14,632 nucleotides of DNA, taken from positions 1 to 14,632 of the forward strand of contig JBIINH010000042.1 in assembly GCA_044337585.1 (NCBI GenBank), read 5' to 3'. The stretch is from CAYSBE01 sp044337585 (lineage in GTDB: Bacteria > Bacteroidota > Bacteroidia > UKL13-3). The position numbers were made by a program, and so were the translations under genes. Shown here piece by piece: positions 1 through 8,221 of this stretch (position 1 is the first letter of the stretch; each line of letters starts with the position of its first letter). Below the pieces are notes generated by a model that saw only the letters and a program-made list of their open reading frames with translations, had not been told where the DNA came from and searched no databases.

Positions 1-22
1 CTAAAGTTGCAGCTTTTTTTAT
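1..22. terminator. Truncated arm of a probable intrinsic terminator
   Basis: The first bases contain AAAGTTGCAGC followed by seven or more T. This is the usual look of the right arm and T-run of a rho-independent terminator. The matching left arm (GCTGCAACTTT) would lie before base 1, so the hairpin cannot be confirmed. It could end a rightward gene outside the window, or be bidirectional and also end the leftward giant gene, whose stop codon is 20 nt away. Confidence 0.35.
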
Positions 23-42
23 GTCGCCTAGTCAATTGGCAA

Positions 43-3000
43 TTACTGTTTAACAAATTTGTGTGTTACTTTTTCTGTTTCACCCTGCAGCGTAATAAAA
101 TAAATACCTGTAGGCAGTGCATTTACATCAACAGCAATATCTCGTGTGTTGGTTAACTCATAAGAAATTGCAAATAATCTGCCAGTGATGTCCTGTACCA
201 AAATATGTTTTACCTGGCTGTTTCCTGATTGAATGGTTAAATTCAATACCTCGTTAGCCGGTTGTGGATACAACACAACATCCCCTTTGGTAGAAAGTGA
301 TGATGACAACACCAAAGCTGATGCGGTAGGTGTTTTCCCGTTTATATTTTCAACTTTTATCTGAATACGTGATGAAGATTTAGAATCCGGATTTTCATCC
401 GTAGAAATAGCATAAGACATATCATCATTTAACGCAACCGTTTTGTTGGTATACATATCCACTAAAGATAATTTGTATCCCGGAGCAAAGGTGGCCACTT
501 CAGTCAAAATCAAGTTGTATGTTTTGTTGCTTTCCAATGCACGGCTTAAATCAACATAGATGGTATTGAATTCGCCTCTGTTGAGGTAGTTAATTTTATT
601 GATACCCATTGGCACTGGTGTGGCATCAGTGTAAGTAGCAATTTGCGAAAGACTTTCGTCAAACAACGGTCCATCATATATGTCTTTTGCCCAAGAGCTG
701 CTTTCATTGAAAGCAACCAAGCTCTGATCGATTTCGTTATTTTCAGTTTCAAGTTTCAGTCTTAATATATCTGATTTAGCAGTTTGTTTAAACATGGCAG
801 CTGGAGTTGCAGCTACATCCTTATTGCTTTCATTAAAAGTTAATGTTGCACCCGCACCTGTGCTTACAACAAAAATAGACTGACCTGGAGCTAACGTTCC
901 ATTACCAAGAAAATCACCTGTTCCGATGCCACTGGATGCATCGTATTGTCTATAATTATTAAATGACGGATCATACACATAATAAATAGGACCAACATTG
1001 GTTCTGCCAACTAAATCCAAATCAATATTTGCTTGATACGGATTTCCAACCAATGTCCAACCTGTTCCGGTTGCACATGTAATATTTTGGGTTCCGGTTA
1101 GTAATGTTCCTGTTGCTATAAGTGTAGTATCAGCAGGAGCTGGGCCGTTTCCAATTAATGCGGCACACCCTTGCGACCTAGTGCCTCTATAAAAGAAACG
1201 GTAACCTGTTCCAGCAACCAGGTTGGTTGAGTTGGTTGAAGCTACACTATTCCAAGCTTGTGTTGATGTATTCCAAAATAGAAGACTGTTTGCATTGTTT
1301 GAAGTATAATCAAATCCATTGGTATGAACCCCAGGACATGAAGATGCTCCGGTACCGCTTCCAGTAATAAATGTTTGTAATTGCCAGTTGTTGCTGATAT
1401 TGTTTGTGGTGGTAACTGAAGAAGCAACAAAACGCCAATCTCTGTCACTATTTCCAGGAATGAATCGTTGCACGATAAAATCTTCACTTACAGCTCCGCT
1501 GCCCGATACTGTTGCCAATTGAGCACTTTGTGTTTCAGAACTTGATACAAATACTAGGTTTCCATTTCCATTAAGTGTGCCATCTGTAATGGTAACTAAA
1601 TTTAACACACGTAATGTATTCCCAATAGTAATTGCATCGGCACCGGTATTCCGTGACAAGGTAAAGTTGAGCAAGGTATTGGTTGTACCGGGCGTGGTTT
1701 GATCCATAAGTAAATTGCCTGCATCACTTGCATTTGCAGCTATAATAATTTCAGATGTAGCACTTCCTCGTATTGATCCTGTGGCAGTTCCGTCTATCGT
1801 TCCGTCTAATGTTAACTGATTTCCATTTAATGCCAAGAAATGCCCCGTGCCTGTATTTAGTATTCCTCCTACTGTAATATCAGCCAACATGGTTTTTGTA
1901 CGAATTCCTGTGCCACCTAGAGTTAATCCACCTTGGTATATTCCATCAGGGATATTTTGATTTGCATTAGCAGTAAAAGCAACTACAAAAGTCCAAGTTA
2001 TTCCTGCTGGTATTGCAGGACCTCCGGTAATTGTAGTGCTTAACTGACCAGTTCCGACAGTTGTAAATGTGCCACTTAATATTTGCGTACCAATACTTAA
2101 AGTTACACCAGATAAAATTGTTAATTGACTATTTACTGTAATAGGAATGCTAATGGTTTTTGTGCCACTACCCAAAAAGGCAAGATTCTCAAATGTAAAG
2201 CCCGTTAGCAAAGCAGGTGTTTGGGCAGCACCAGAAAATCCGATGGTTGAACCTGTTGTGGTATAGGTTGCACCTCCGGTATTTGCTGTAAACACACCCG
2301 TTATACTAATTACACCATTAAATATTCTATCTCCACCATTTACATTTAAGTTAATATATGTTCCAGGAACAACGTCTTGAACAACTGTACTATTGTAATT
2401 AAAAGTACTAAATGTCCATGTTAAACCTGAAGGTACAGCATTAAGCAAACATTGTGTAGAAAATACACCTGTTCCTGTTCTACTTAGTAAAGAGCCGCCT
2501 AATGAAAATGTAACCATATTAATTGCCAATGTTCCTGATACCAAAGCACTATCTACAACAATATTTCCTGCAGCTACTTTAGGTCCTGTTCCGGAAAGTG
2601 TAAGTCTGTTGTAGGTTCCACCAATAAATTCCTGATTTGCTGCACCAGTATAGTTAACTAACATTGTCCAAGTAATACCATTAGGTAAAGCAGCTATTAA
2701 TTGTGTGGTTGTAATGGTTCCTGTTCCGGTTGTTGTAAATGCACCCTGAATTTGGTTATTGTTCATCACCAAGGTTCTAGCTGCCAATACTTCCAACACA
2801 CCGTCTAAATTTAATGGCCCGGTTGAAGCAGTTATGGTTTTATTACCAGTTCCTAGCGCTCTGAAATTATGGAAATTACCCGTTGCACCCATCACAATTG
2901 TTTGTGCTGCTCCTGTTAAACGTATATTCGAGGTACCACCAGTAATTGATCCTGATGAAGCCGTAAATGTTCCAGAAATATTGATATCTCCAAGGCTGGA

Positions 3001-5238
3001 TAAAGTTCTGTTGCCTCCACTTATATTTAAATTGGTGTACGTTCCATTTACAACGGTTTGGGCACCTGCTCCATTGTATTCGAAAGTAGCTGCAATTATT
3101 TTGCCTGAGGGTATGGGGTCACTTGATGTATTTTGTGTTCTTATAGTGCCAGTGTTGGTAATAGTAGTAACAGAATCAAGACTAAATGTGGCTAAGTCAA
3201 AAATTACTCCAATCGAAACAGTCAATGTTAGGTTCACTTTGATATTTCCCGATAAGATTTTTTCACCTATTCCGCCATTGATTGATAAGTTTCTATACCT
3301 AATTGCACTCACAACTGTTTGGTTGCCTGGTGCGTTATAATTAACGGTACAATTCCATGATTGTCCACTTGGTAGTGGCGTAGCACCTGTATTTTGTGTG
3401 CGAATTGTGCCTGCAGCACCACCGGGAGTAAATGCACCTAGTAATTCAAATGTAGCCATATCCAGCGTGCTATTTGTAGCGCCAATAATCAGGGAATCAT
3501 TTACAGTAATATTTCCTTGTGCAGTTTTTATACCGTTACCAGAAATCGTTAAGGTATCATATATTCCGGGTGATACGCTCATGTTTGTTCCTGAAAAAGT
3601 TACCCTATACGGCCATACTCCAACAATTGTTGGAATAGGGTTTGTGTTTAATAAATGCGCAGAATTTAAACGTCCTTTACCTTGAAGTGAAATGCCTCCA
3701 CCGAAAAGCAATCGATGAGTCCCTAGATTCATTGACACACCTCCTGCTATATTTAATTCTCCGTTCACTGTAATATCTGCTGCGGATCCACTAAAGGTTT
3801 TATTGGCACCTCCTCTAAAGCGAATATTATCGAATGCCAATATAGTTTGCCCGGCAATGGCAATGGTTTGAGTTGTAGCGACACCTTGAAACACAATTGT
3901 AGATCCTGTTGTTGTGAGTGTTCCTGAACCTGTTGTTAGTGTACCATTTACAAATAATGTGTCTAAGTTTGAAACTGTCCTGTCTCCACCTGATAAATTG
4001 AGTGAATTAAAGGTTCCACTCACCACAGTTTGGTTTGATGCTGAATTGTATTGAACCACACCTCCCCACGTTCTATTTGATGGAATCGGGGTTGCTGTAG
4101 TATTGGCTGTTTGAAGGATGCTGGTTGTGGTGCTTCCAAAAGTAATTGTAGGTAAACTTCCAGATAAATCAAAGGTAGAAAGGTTTAGTGTGGTATTTGC
4201 CCCAACGGTTAAGGTGCCGTTAACAATAAGATTTGCAAGTACTGTTTTTATTCCCGAACCTGAAGTAGTAAATCCGGCATATATCCCACTTACTACCTCC
4301 TGTGCGCCTGCTAAAGAATAGTTAATGGTTTGTGTCCATGTTTTACCTGAAGGTATTGCGGCTGTTGCAGATGTGGTTGAGATATTTCCCGTGCCTGTAT
4401 TTGAAAAAGCTCCGCTTAATATATTGGTTGTCATTGCAAGCGTATTTGTTGCTGTTACGTTTAATATTCCTAAAACAACAATATTCCCATTAGCTGTTTT
4501 AATATCTGTCGTACCTCCAATTAACAAATTGGTGTAAGTTCCGTTTGGAACTGAATGCGGGGTACCACCGTTAAATTGCAGAGAGGGAGCCCAAGTTATT
4601 CCGTTTGGAACAGGACTTGCCGATGTATTGGTTGTAGTTATTACACCACTGCCATTCGTACTGATAATCGTACCAGACAACAAATTTGTTAATAATGCAA
4701 ATGTGTTTAAGGTATCAACCGTTAAATCATTGTTAACAACAATGTTTCCAGACGCTGTTTTTGTTCTAGTGGCTGTTGCACCTGTAAGCACAAGGTTGTA
4801 GTATGTTCCTACCCTTACGCTTTGATCTACATTACCACCATAACTTACAGTTGAACCTGTAGCGCATGTTCCAATAGTAAGTGTTGTAGAATTAGATTGA
4901 ACAGTAAGCGTTGCAGTATTTGAGACATTAAAAGTACCTGTTATGGTAAAGGCTCCTGTTGAGAAGTTGGTAGCATTTGTTCCGTCACCAACAGTAACTG
5001 CTGAGCCTGCTCCTGAAACCGTCCAATTTGCGGTGATTGATGCCGTGGCGCGGTTTCTGATTTCAAATGTTTGACCTGCAGATGTAAAATTTAAAGGAGC
5101 AGCTCCAGTTCCATCTGTATTATCTCCCCATGTCGATAGTGTATTTAGGCCTCCTGTTGATTTAGAATAAAAGGTTTGTGCAAATAAGCCAATAGAAGAA
5201 ATAAAAATAGCAGTAATTAGCAATGTTAAATTTTTCAT
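43..5238 (-). CDS. Giant repeat-containing surface protein with T9SS type A sorting domain
   Basis: A 1731-residue secreted protein, probably exported by Sec and then across the outer membrane by the type IX system, and either anchored or released there. Seen: a signal peptide with likely cleavage after A20 (LFA before Q21); a short N-terminal region containing STWGDNTDGTG, a style common in Bacteroidota surface proteins; about ten degenerate beta-rich repeats at residues 130-1165, rich in T, S, N and G; a non-repetitive module at about 1265-1480 with DWRFVASS and GWTLVGNPYQANIDL, containing several cysteines; a linker; and a sorting domain at about 1650-1731 (VVLYPQPANE, then DITGRLF, then LPTGIYFITLQG, ending in FVKQ). 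The usual YPNP is YPQP here. The ATG at 5238 sits 21 nt from a good -7 box and gives an immediate signal peptide. Repeats like these suggest a beta-solenoid adhesin or stalk. No enzyme motif is visible, so binding target and function are unknown. Confidence 0.9.
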   Translation of the reverse strand: MKNLTLLITAIFISSIGLFAQTFYSKSTGGLNTLSTWGDNTDGTGAAPLNFTSAGQTFEIRNRATASITANWTVSGAGSAVTVGDGTNATNFSTGAFTITGTFNVSNTATLTVQSNSTTLTIGTCATGSTVSYGGNVDQSVRVGTYYNLVLTGATATRTKTASGNIVVNNDLTVDTLNTFALLTNLLSGTIISTNGSGVITTTNTSASPVPNGITWAPSLQFNGGTPHSVPNGTYTNLLIGGTTDIKTANGNIVVLGILNVTATNTLAMTTNILSGAFSNTGTGNISTTSATAAIPSGKTWTQTINYSLAGAQEVVSGIYAGFTTSGSGIKTVLANLIVNGTLTVGANTTLNLSTFDLSGSLPTITFGSTTTSILQTANTTATPIPSNRTWGGVVQYNSASNQTVVSGTFNSLNLSGGDRTVSNLDTLFVNGTLTTGSGTLTTTGSTIVFQGVATTQTIAIAGQTILAFDNIRFRGGANKTFSGSAADITVNGELNIAGGVSMNLGTHRLLFGGGISLQGKGRLNSAHLLNTNPIPTIVGVWPYRVTFSGTNMSVSPGIYDTLTISGNGIKTAQGNITVNDSLIIGATNSTLDMATFELLGAFTPGGAAGTIRTQNTGATPLPSGQSWNCTVNYNAPGNQTVVSAIRYRNLSINGGIGEKILSGNIKVNLTLTVSIGVIFDLATFSLDSVTTITNTGTIRTQNTSSDPIPSGKIIAATFEYNGAGAQTVVNGTYTNLNISGGNRTLSSLGDINISGTFTASSGSITGGTSNIRLTGAAQTIVMGATGNFHNFRALGTGNKTITASTGPLNLDGVLEVLAARTLVMNNNQIQGAFTTTGTGTITTTQLIAALPNGITWTMLVNYTGAANQEFIGGTYNRLTLSGTGPKVAAGNIVVDSALVSGTLAINMVTFSLGGSLLSRTGTGVFSTQCLLNAVPSGLTWTFSTFNYNSTVVQDVVPGTYINLNVNGGDRIFNGVISITGVFTANTGGATYTTTGSTIGFSGAAQTPALLTGFTFENLAFLGSGTKTISIPITVNSQLTILSGVTLSIGTQILSGTFTTVGTGQLSTTITGGPAIPAGITWTFVVAFTANANQNIPDGIYQGGLTLGGTGIRTKTMLADITVGGILNTGTGHFLALNGNQLTLDGTIDGTATGSIRGSATSEIIIAANASDAGNLLMDQTTPGTTNTLLNFTLSRNTGADAITIGNTLRVLNLVTITDGTLNGNGNLVFVSSSETQSAQLATVSGSGAVSEDFIVQRFIPGNSDRDWRFVASSVTTTNNISNNWQLQTFITGSGTGASSCPGVHTNGFDYTSNNANSLLFWNTSTQAWNSVASTNSTNLVAGTGYRFFYRGTRSQGCAALIGNGPAPADTTLIATGTLLTGTQNITCATGTGWTLVGNPYQANIDLDLVGRTNVGPIYYVYDPSFNNYRQYDASSGIGTGDFLGNGTLAPGQSIFVVSTGAGATLTFNESNKDVAATPAAMFKQTAKSDILRLKLETENNEIDQSLVAFNESSSWAKDIYDGPLFDESLSQIATYTDATPVPMGINKINYLNRGEFNTIYVDLSRALESNKTYNLILTEVATFAPGYKLSLVDMYTNKTVALNDDMSYAISTDENPDSKSSSRIQIKVENINGKTPTASALVLSSSLSTKGDVVLYPQPANEVLNLTIQSGNSQVKHILVQDITGRLFAISYELTNTRDIAVDVNALPTGIYFITLQGETEKVTHKFVKQ
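1750..4870 (-). repeat. Coding repeat array, about ten units, two length classes
   Basis: The units are recognised by a start of the form (I/V/L)P(S/N)G.TW, a Y/F-N strand, Q.VV.GTY.NL, a glycine turn, (K/R)T...GNI.VNG.L.V and a .L.G.F...GTG..TT tail. The proline-start residue falls at nt 4611, 4356, 4086, 3636, 3375, 3114, 2688, 2436 and 2013. An earlier, less complete unit sits near 4848. The spacings are 85, 90, 150, 87, 87, 142, 84 and 141 residues. The units starting at 4086, 3114 and 2436 are therefore long. Each has the turn GGDR or GGNR and an extra segment of about 55-60 residues. The DNA copies are diverged, so this is an old protein-level repeat. The end of the last unit near 1750 is approximate. 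Confidence 0.85.
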
Positions 5239-5259
5239 AGCGAATTGTTATTAAAGTTT

Positions 5260-5291
5260 CAAATATACCTGATTTATAAGTAATAAACCAA
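5260..5291 (-). promoter_or_regulatory. Bacteroidota-type promoter of the giant surface-protein gene
   Basis: Read on the minus strand, TATATTTG (5267 to 5260) matches the -7 consensus TAnnTTTG exactly. A TTG at 5291 to 5289 lies 21 nt upstream, within the normal spacing to the -33 element. Transcription would begin around 5253-5256, leaving a short leader of roughly 15 nt before the ATG at 5238. Confidence 0.65.
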
Positions 5292-5295
5292 CCTT

Positions 5296-5309
5296 TTATC
5301 TGTTATCTC
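5296..5309. repeat. Tandem heptamer TTATCTG/TTATCTC next to the -33 element
   Basis: Two near-identical heptamers lie head to tail immediately upstream of the minus-strand -33 element (5289-5291). The position suits an activator site for the giant surface-protein gene. With only two copies in AT-rich DNA, chance is a fair alternative. Confidence 0.3.
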
Positions 5310-5398
5310 GTTCAAGTATACAAGGCACTATCTCCCATGTTTAATATGCTGTAATTCTTATATATAATACAAATAAATTAAAATACTTTTCTTTTCCA

Positions 5399-5406
5399 TA
5401 TTTTTG
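5399..5406 (+). promoter_or_regulatory. -7 element abutting the start of the PorE-like gene
   Basis: TATTTTTG is an exact TAnnTTTG match. It ends 6 nt before the ATG at 5413, so transcription would start at or within a few bases of the start codon, giving a leaderless or nearly leaderless mRNA. I see no TTG or TTTG at the expected -33 distance (about 5375-5380), so this site is only half supported. Confidence 0.45.
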
Positions 5407-5412
5407 GCGATT

Positions 5413-7383
5413 ATGAAATGTTTATCTTTTGTGTACTTCAAACAAAAAATTTTACTCTGTTTTTTAATTTTATCCTTTGCTGCTAATTCTCAAACCCAAA
5501 CACCTTTGGACATTGAATTGGTAAAGGCCCAAAAAGCATTTGACTTCAAAAAATACAATACAGCTGCCGGGCTTTACCAAAAAGCATTCCCAAAAATCAA
5601 AAGTGAAGAAAAACAAGACTCTGTCTTATTCATGATTGCAGAGAGCTATCGCTTATCTAACAATTACACCGAAGCCATCAAATGGTACGAAAAATTGGTA
5701 AATACCAAATATCCAAACCCAAGGATAATATACAGCTATGGGCTCTTGCTTAAAAATTTTGAACAATATGATGAGGCATCTCGTAAATTTTATGATTATT
5801 TATTCGAAGATCCAGATAGTGAAAATGGGAAAAGAGAGCAGATGGCCTGTAAAATTGCATTGGAATGGAAAAATAATCCACAAAAATTTACCATTACTAA
5901 CCTTTCAGAATTAAACACCATTTATTCAGATTACGCGCCCACTTACGCTCCGAATAAATTGATTTGGGCTTCTTCCAGAACTGAAGCAACAGGGAGTGAA
6001 ATTTTTGAGTGGACAGGGCAAAAATGTTCTGATTTTTTTGAGTCTGAAAAAGGTTCAGCTGGTTTTACTACTTTCAAAAAACTAAAGGGCAATGTAAATA
6101 CCAATTTTAATGAAGGAAGTGCATCAACAGATACAGGCTACACTACATTATTTTTTACACAATGTAACGGACGTGATGGCAAAACCCCCGGATGTAAAAT
6201 ATTTGTAAGCTACCAAAACGATACAGGTTGGAGCACTCCTGAGATGTTACCATTTAATTCTGATTCATTTTCATGTGGGCATCCAAGTATGCAGCATGAC
6301 GGAAAAAGGTTATTTTTTGCCAGCGACATGCCTGGTGGATATGGACAAAAAGATATTTATTATGTTGATTATAACCGCACTAAAAACACATGGGGTAATC
6401 CAGTGAACTTAGGACAAAACATCAATACGGATGAGAATGACATGTTTCCATTTGTTGACGAAAAAAATAGCTTGTATTTTTCTACCAATGGCAGATTGGG
6501 AATGGGTGGTTTGGATATTTTCTTTTCGCAATTGATGGGCGAAAAATACACTCAAGCTCAAAACTTAAAGTATCCAATCAACTCTGGTGGAGATGATTTT
6601 GGCATTTCCTATGTTGCAGAAAAATACAGAACCACAAAAGACCCAATAGCTTATTTCTCTTCAAATAGGCAGGGTGGAAAAGGAGACGATGACCTATATA
6701 GTTTAAGCATAAAACCTTTCTCATTTGTAGTGAAAATGAAAGTACTTGATGCCACAACTCGCAGTGCAATATCATCTGCCGAGGTGATCATTGTGGATTC
6801 TACAAGTATTCCAAGTAATAAACTTAGAACCGGAAACGAAGGAACCGTGAATGCTGATTTACCTATGAATCAACGTCTTTTTATAAAAGCTGAAAAAGAA
6901 AAGTACTTAAGCAATTTACCTATCGAAGTATCTACTTTTAACGTTTCGGCCGATACCGTAATAACAATTGAAATACCACTTCAATTGATCCCAGAAGAAG
7001 ACTATGAATTCACCTTACAAGGGGTATATTATGATTTGGATAAATTCGATCTTAGGCCTGAATCAAAAATAATACTTGACTCCGTGGCAATGATTTTAGA
7101 AACCAATCCAAAAATACAAATTGAATTGGCCGCACACACGGATAGTCGAGCACCTGCTGATTACAATATGACACTTTCGCAAAAACGTGCTGAATCATGT
7201 GTGAATTATCTTGTAAGTAAAGGCATTGGAAATGAGAGGCTAATTGCAAAAGGATATGGCGAAACACAATTGGTAAATGATTGTGCGGATGATGTTGAGT
7301 GTTCGGAAGAAGAGCATCAACAAAACAGGCGCACCACTATTCGCATAATCGGTACCAACTATAAAACCCCTAATAGAAAATAA
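5413..7383 (+). CDS. PorE-like OmpA-family protein (TPR, PD40 propeller, CRD, OmpA C-domain)
   Basis: A 656-residue envelope protein that should bind peptidoglycan from the periplasmic side. Seen: a signal peptide, likely cut after S26 (ANS before Q27); TPR-like helices at about 30-150; PD40/WD40-like blades at about 172-430, including DGKRLFFASDMPGG and GMGGLDIFF; a carboxypeptidase-regulatory-like beta domain at about 436-530; and an OmpA C-terminal domain at about 535-650 with AHTDSR (D577) and NRRTT (R639/R640), the residues expected to contact peptidoglycan. This domain order is that of PorE, a T9SS-associated protein of Porphyromonas, but Bacteroidota carry several paralogues, so the T9SS role is inferred. 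Unlike the PorE lipoprotein, no lipobox cysteine is visible. An in-frame TTG at 5404 would add three residues but lies across the -7 box, so ATG 5413 is chosen. The next gene begins directly after the stop (TAAATG). Confidence 0.9.
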   Translation: MKCLSFVYFKQKILLCFLILSFAANSQTQTPLDIELVKAQKAFDFKKYNTAAGLYQKAFPKIKSEEKQDSVLFMIAESYRLSNNYTEAIKWYEKLVNTKYPNPRIIYSYGLLLKNFEQYDEASRKFYDYLFEDPDSENGKREQMACKIALEWKNNPQKFTITNLSELNTIYSDYAPTYAPNKLIWASSRTEATGSEIFEWTGQKCSDFFESEKGSAGFTTFKKLKGNVNTNFNEGSASTDTGYTTLFFTQCNGRDGKTPGCKIFVSYQNDTGWSTPEMLPFNSDSFSCGHPSMQHDGKRLFFASDMPGGYGQKDIYYVDYNRTKNTWGNPVNLGQNINTDENDMFPFVDEKNSLYFSTNGRLGMGGLDIFFSQLMGEKYTQAQNLKYPINSGGDDFGISYVAEKYRTTKDPIAYFSSNRQGGKGDDDLYSLSIKPFSFVVKMKVLDATTRSAISSAEVIIVDSTSIPSNKLRTGNEGTVNADLPMNQRLFIKAEKEKYLSNLPIEVSTFNVSADTVITIEIPLQLIPEEDYEFTLQGVYYDLDKFDLRPESKIILDSVAMILETNPKIQIELAAHTDSRAPADYNMTLSQKRAESCVNYLVSKGIGNERLIAKGYGETQLVNDCADDVECSEEEHQQNRRTTIRIIGTNYKTPNRK

Positions 7384-8178
7384 ATGACAAATGAAGAACG
7401 CTGCCTTCAAATATGTGATATTGCAAAAAAAACAGGCAGTTTTATTGCCAAAGAATCTTTATCATTTAATAGAAATAAAGTAGAAGAAAAAAGCTTTAAC
7501 CAATTGGTTTCTTATGTTGATAAAACTGCCGAAGAAATGCTAGTAGAAAAGCTTCATCTATTAATGCCCGAAGCAGGATTCATTACCGAAGAACAAACCA
7601 TTAAAACAGAAGAGAAAGAATGGATGTGGGTAATTGATCCGCTTGATGGAACTACCAATTTTATTCATGGATTACCTGTGTATAGCGTAAGCATAGGGCT
7701 AATGCACCAAGGAAAATCTGTTGCTGGAGTAGTTTACGAAATCAACCGTGACGAACTTTTTTATGCATGGGAAACTGGTCCTGCGATGCTCAATGGAAAA
7801 AAAATATCTGTAAAAACTAACCCTCATTTGAAACAATCATTATTGGCTACTGGATTTCCATACTACGATTTTGATTTAATGCAAAAGTACTTGAATGCCC
7901 TGCATGAGTTATTGATTGGTACTCAAGGAATGCGCAGAATGGGCAGCGCTGCAGTTGATTTGGCTTATGTTGCTTGCGGGCGATTTGATGGCTTTTTTGA
8001 ATATGGTCTTAGCCCTTGGGATGTGTGTGGTGGCGCATTTATTGTGAAGCAAGCTGGTGGCATAGTTACTGATTTTAACGGAACTAACGATTATATTTTT
8101 GGCAAACAAATTATAGCTGCTTCATCATCTTTGCACAGTACTTTACAACAAACTGTATCTAAACATTTTCATGTGTAG
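7384..8178 (+). CDS. Inositol monophosphatase family protein (SuhB-like)
   Basis: A 264-residue, probably cytoplasmic Mg2+-dependent sugar or inositol phosphate phosphatase. Family motifs are complete: E69/E70 in GFITEEQ, the metal site WVIDPLDGTTNF (D85, D88, with G and T following) and the C-terminal WDVCGGAFIVKQAGG with D213. GMRRMGSAAVDLAYVACG is also characteristic. Length is typical of the family. Substrate cannot be read from sequence: members hydrolyse inositol-1-phosphate, other sugar phosphates, or 3'-phosphoadenosine nucleotides. The inositol monophosphatase/SuhB branch fits best. The start codon directly follows the stop of the PorE-like gene, which suggests cotranscription and translational coupling. 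A 43-nt gap separates it from gldF. Confidence 0.9.
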   Translation: MTNEERCLQICDIAKKTGSFIAKESLSFNRNKVEEKSFNQLVSYVDKTAEEMLVEKLHLLMPEAGFITEEQTIKTEEKEWMWVIDPLDGTTNFIHGLPVYSVSIGLMHQGKSVAGVVYEINRDELFYAWETGPAMLNGKKISVKTNPHLKQSLLATGFPYYDFDLMQKYLNALHELLIGTQGMRRMGSAAVDLAYVACGRFDGFFEYGLSPWDVCGGAFIVKQAGGIVTDFNGTNDYIFGKQIIAASSSLHSTLQQTVSKHFHV

Positions 8179-8221
8179 TCAAAAGTTTAGTATCATTGCA
8201 TTCCTTAAATAATTAAGTGAG

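Noticed and set aside
2759..4537. Several plus-strand open frames (67-193 codons) rich in V, P, I and L opposite the giant gene
   Set aside because: They mirror the repeat units of the minus-strand protein: a T/N/G-rich repeat read in reverse gives V/P/I-rich open frames. No signal, domain or promoter supports them.
1750..4870. Regularly spaced repeats resembling a CRISPR or DNA satellite array
   Set aside because: The periodicity is 250-450 nt, the copies differ at the DNA level, and the reading frame is continuous. It is a protein repeat.
5404..5412. TTG start adding three residues to the PorE-like protein
   Set aside because: The TTG is part of the -7 promoter box, so it would not be transcribed. 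ATG 5413 gives a proper signal peptide.
8191..8198. TATCATTG before gldF as a -7 box
   Set aside because: One mismatch to TAnnTTTG and no TTG or TTTG at the expected upstream distance. Too weak to list as a promoter.
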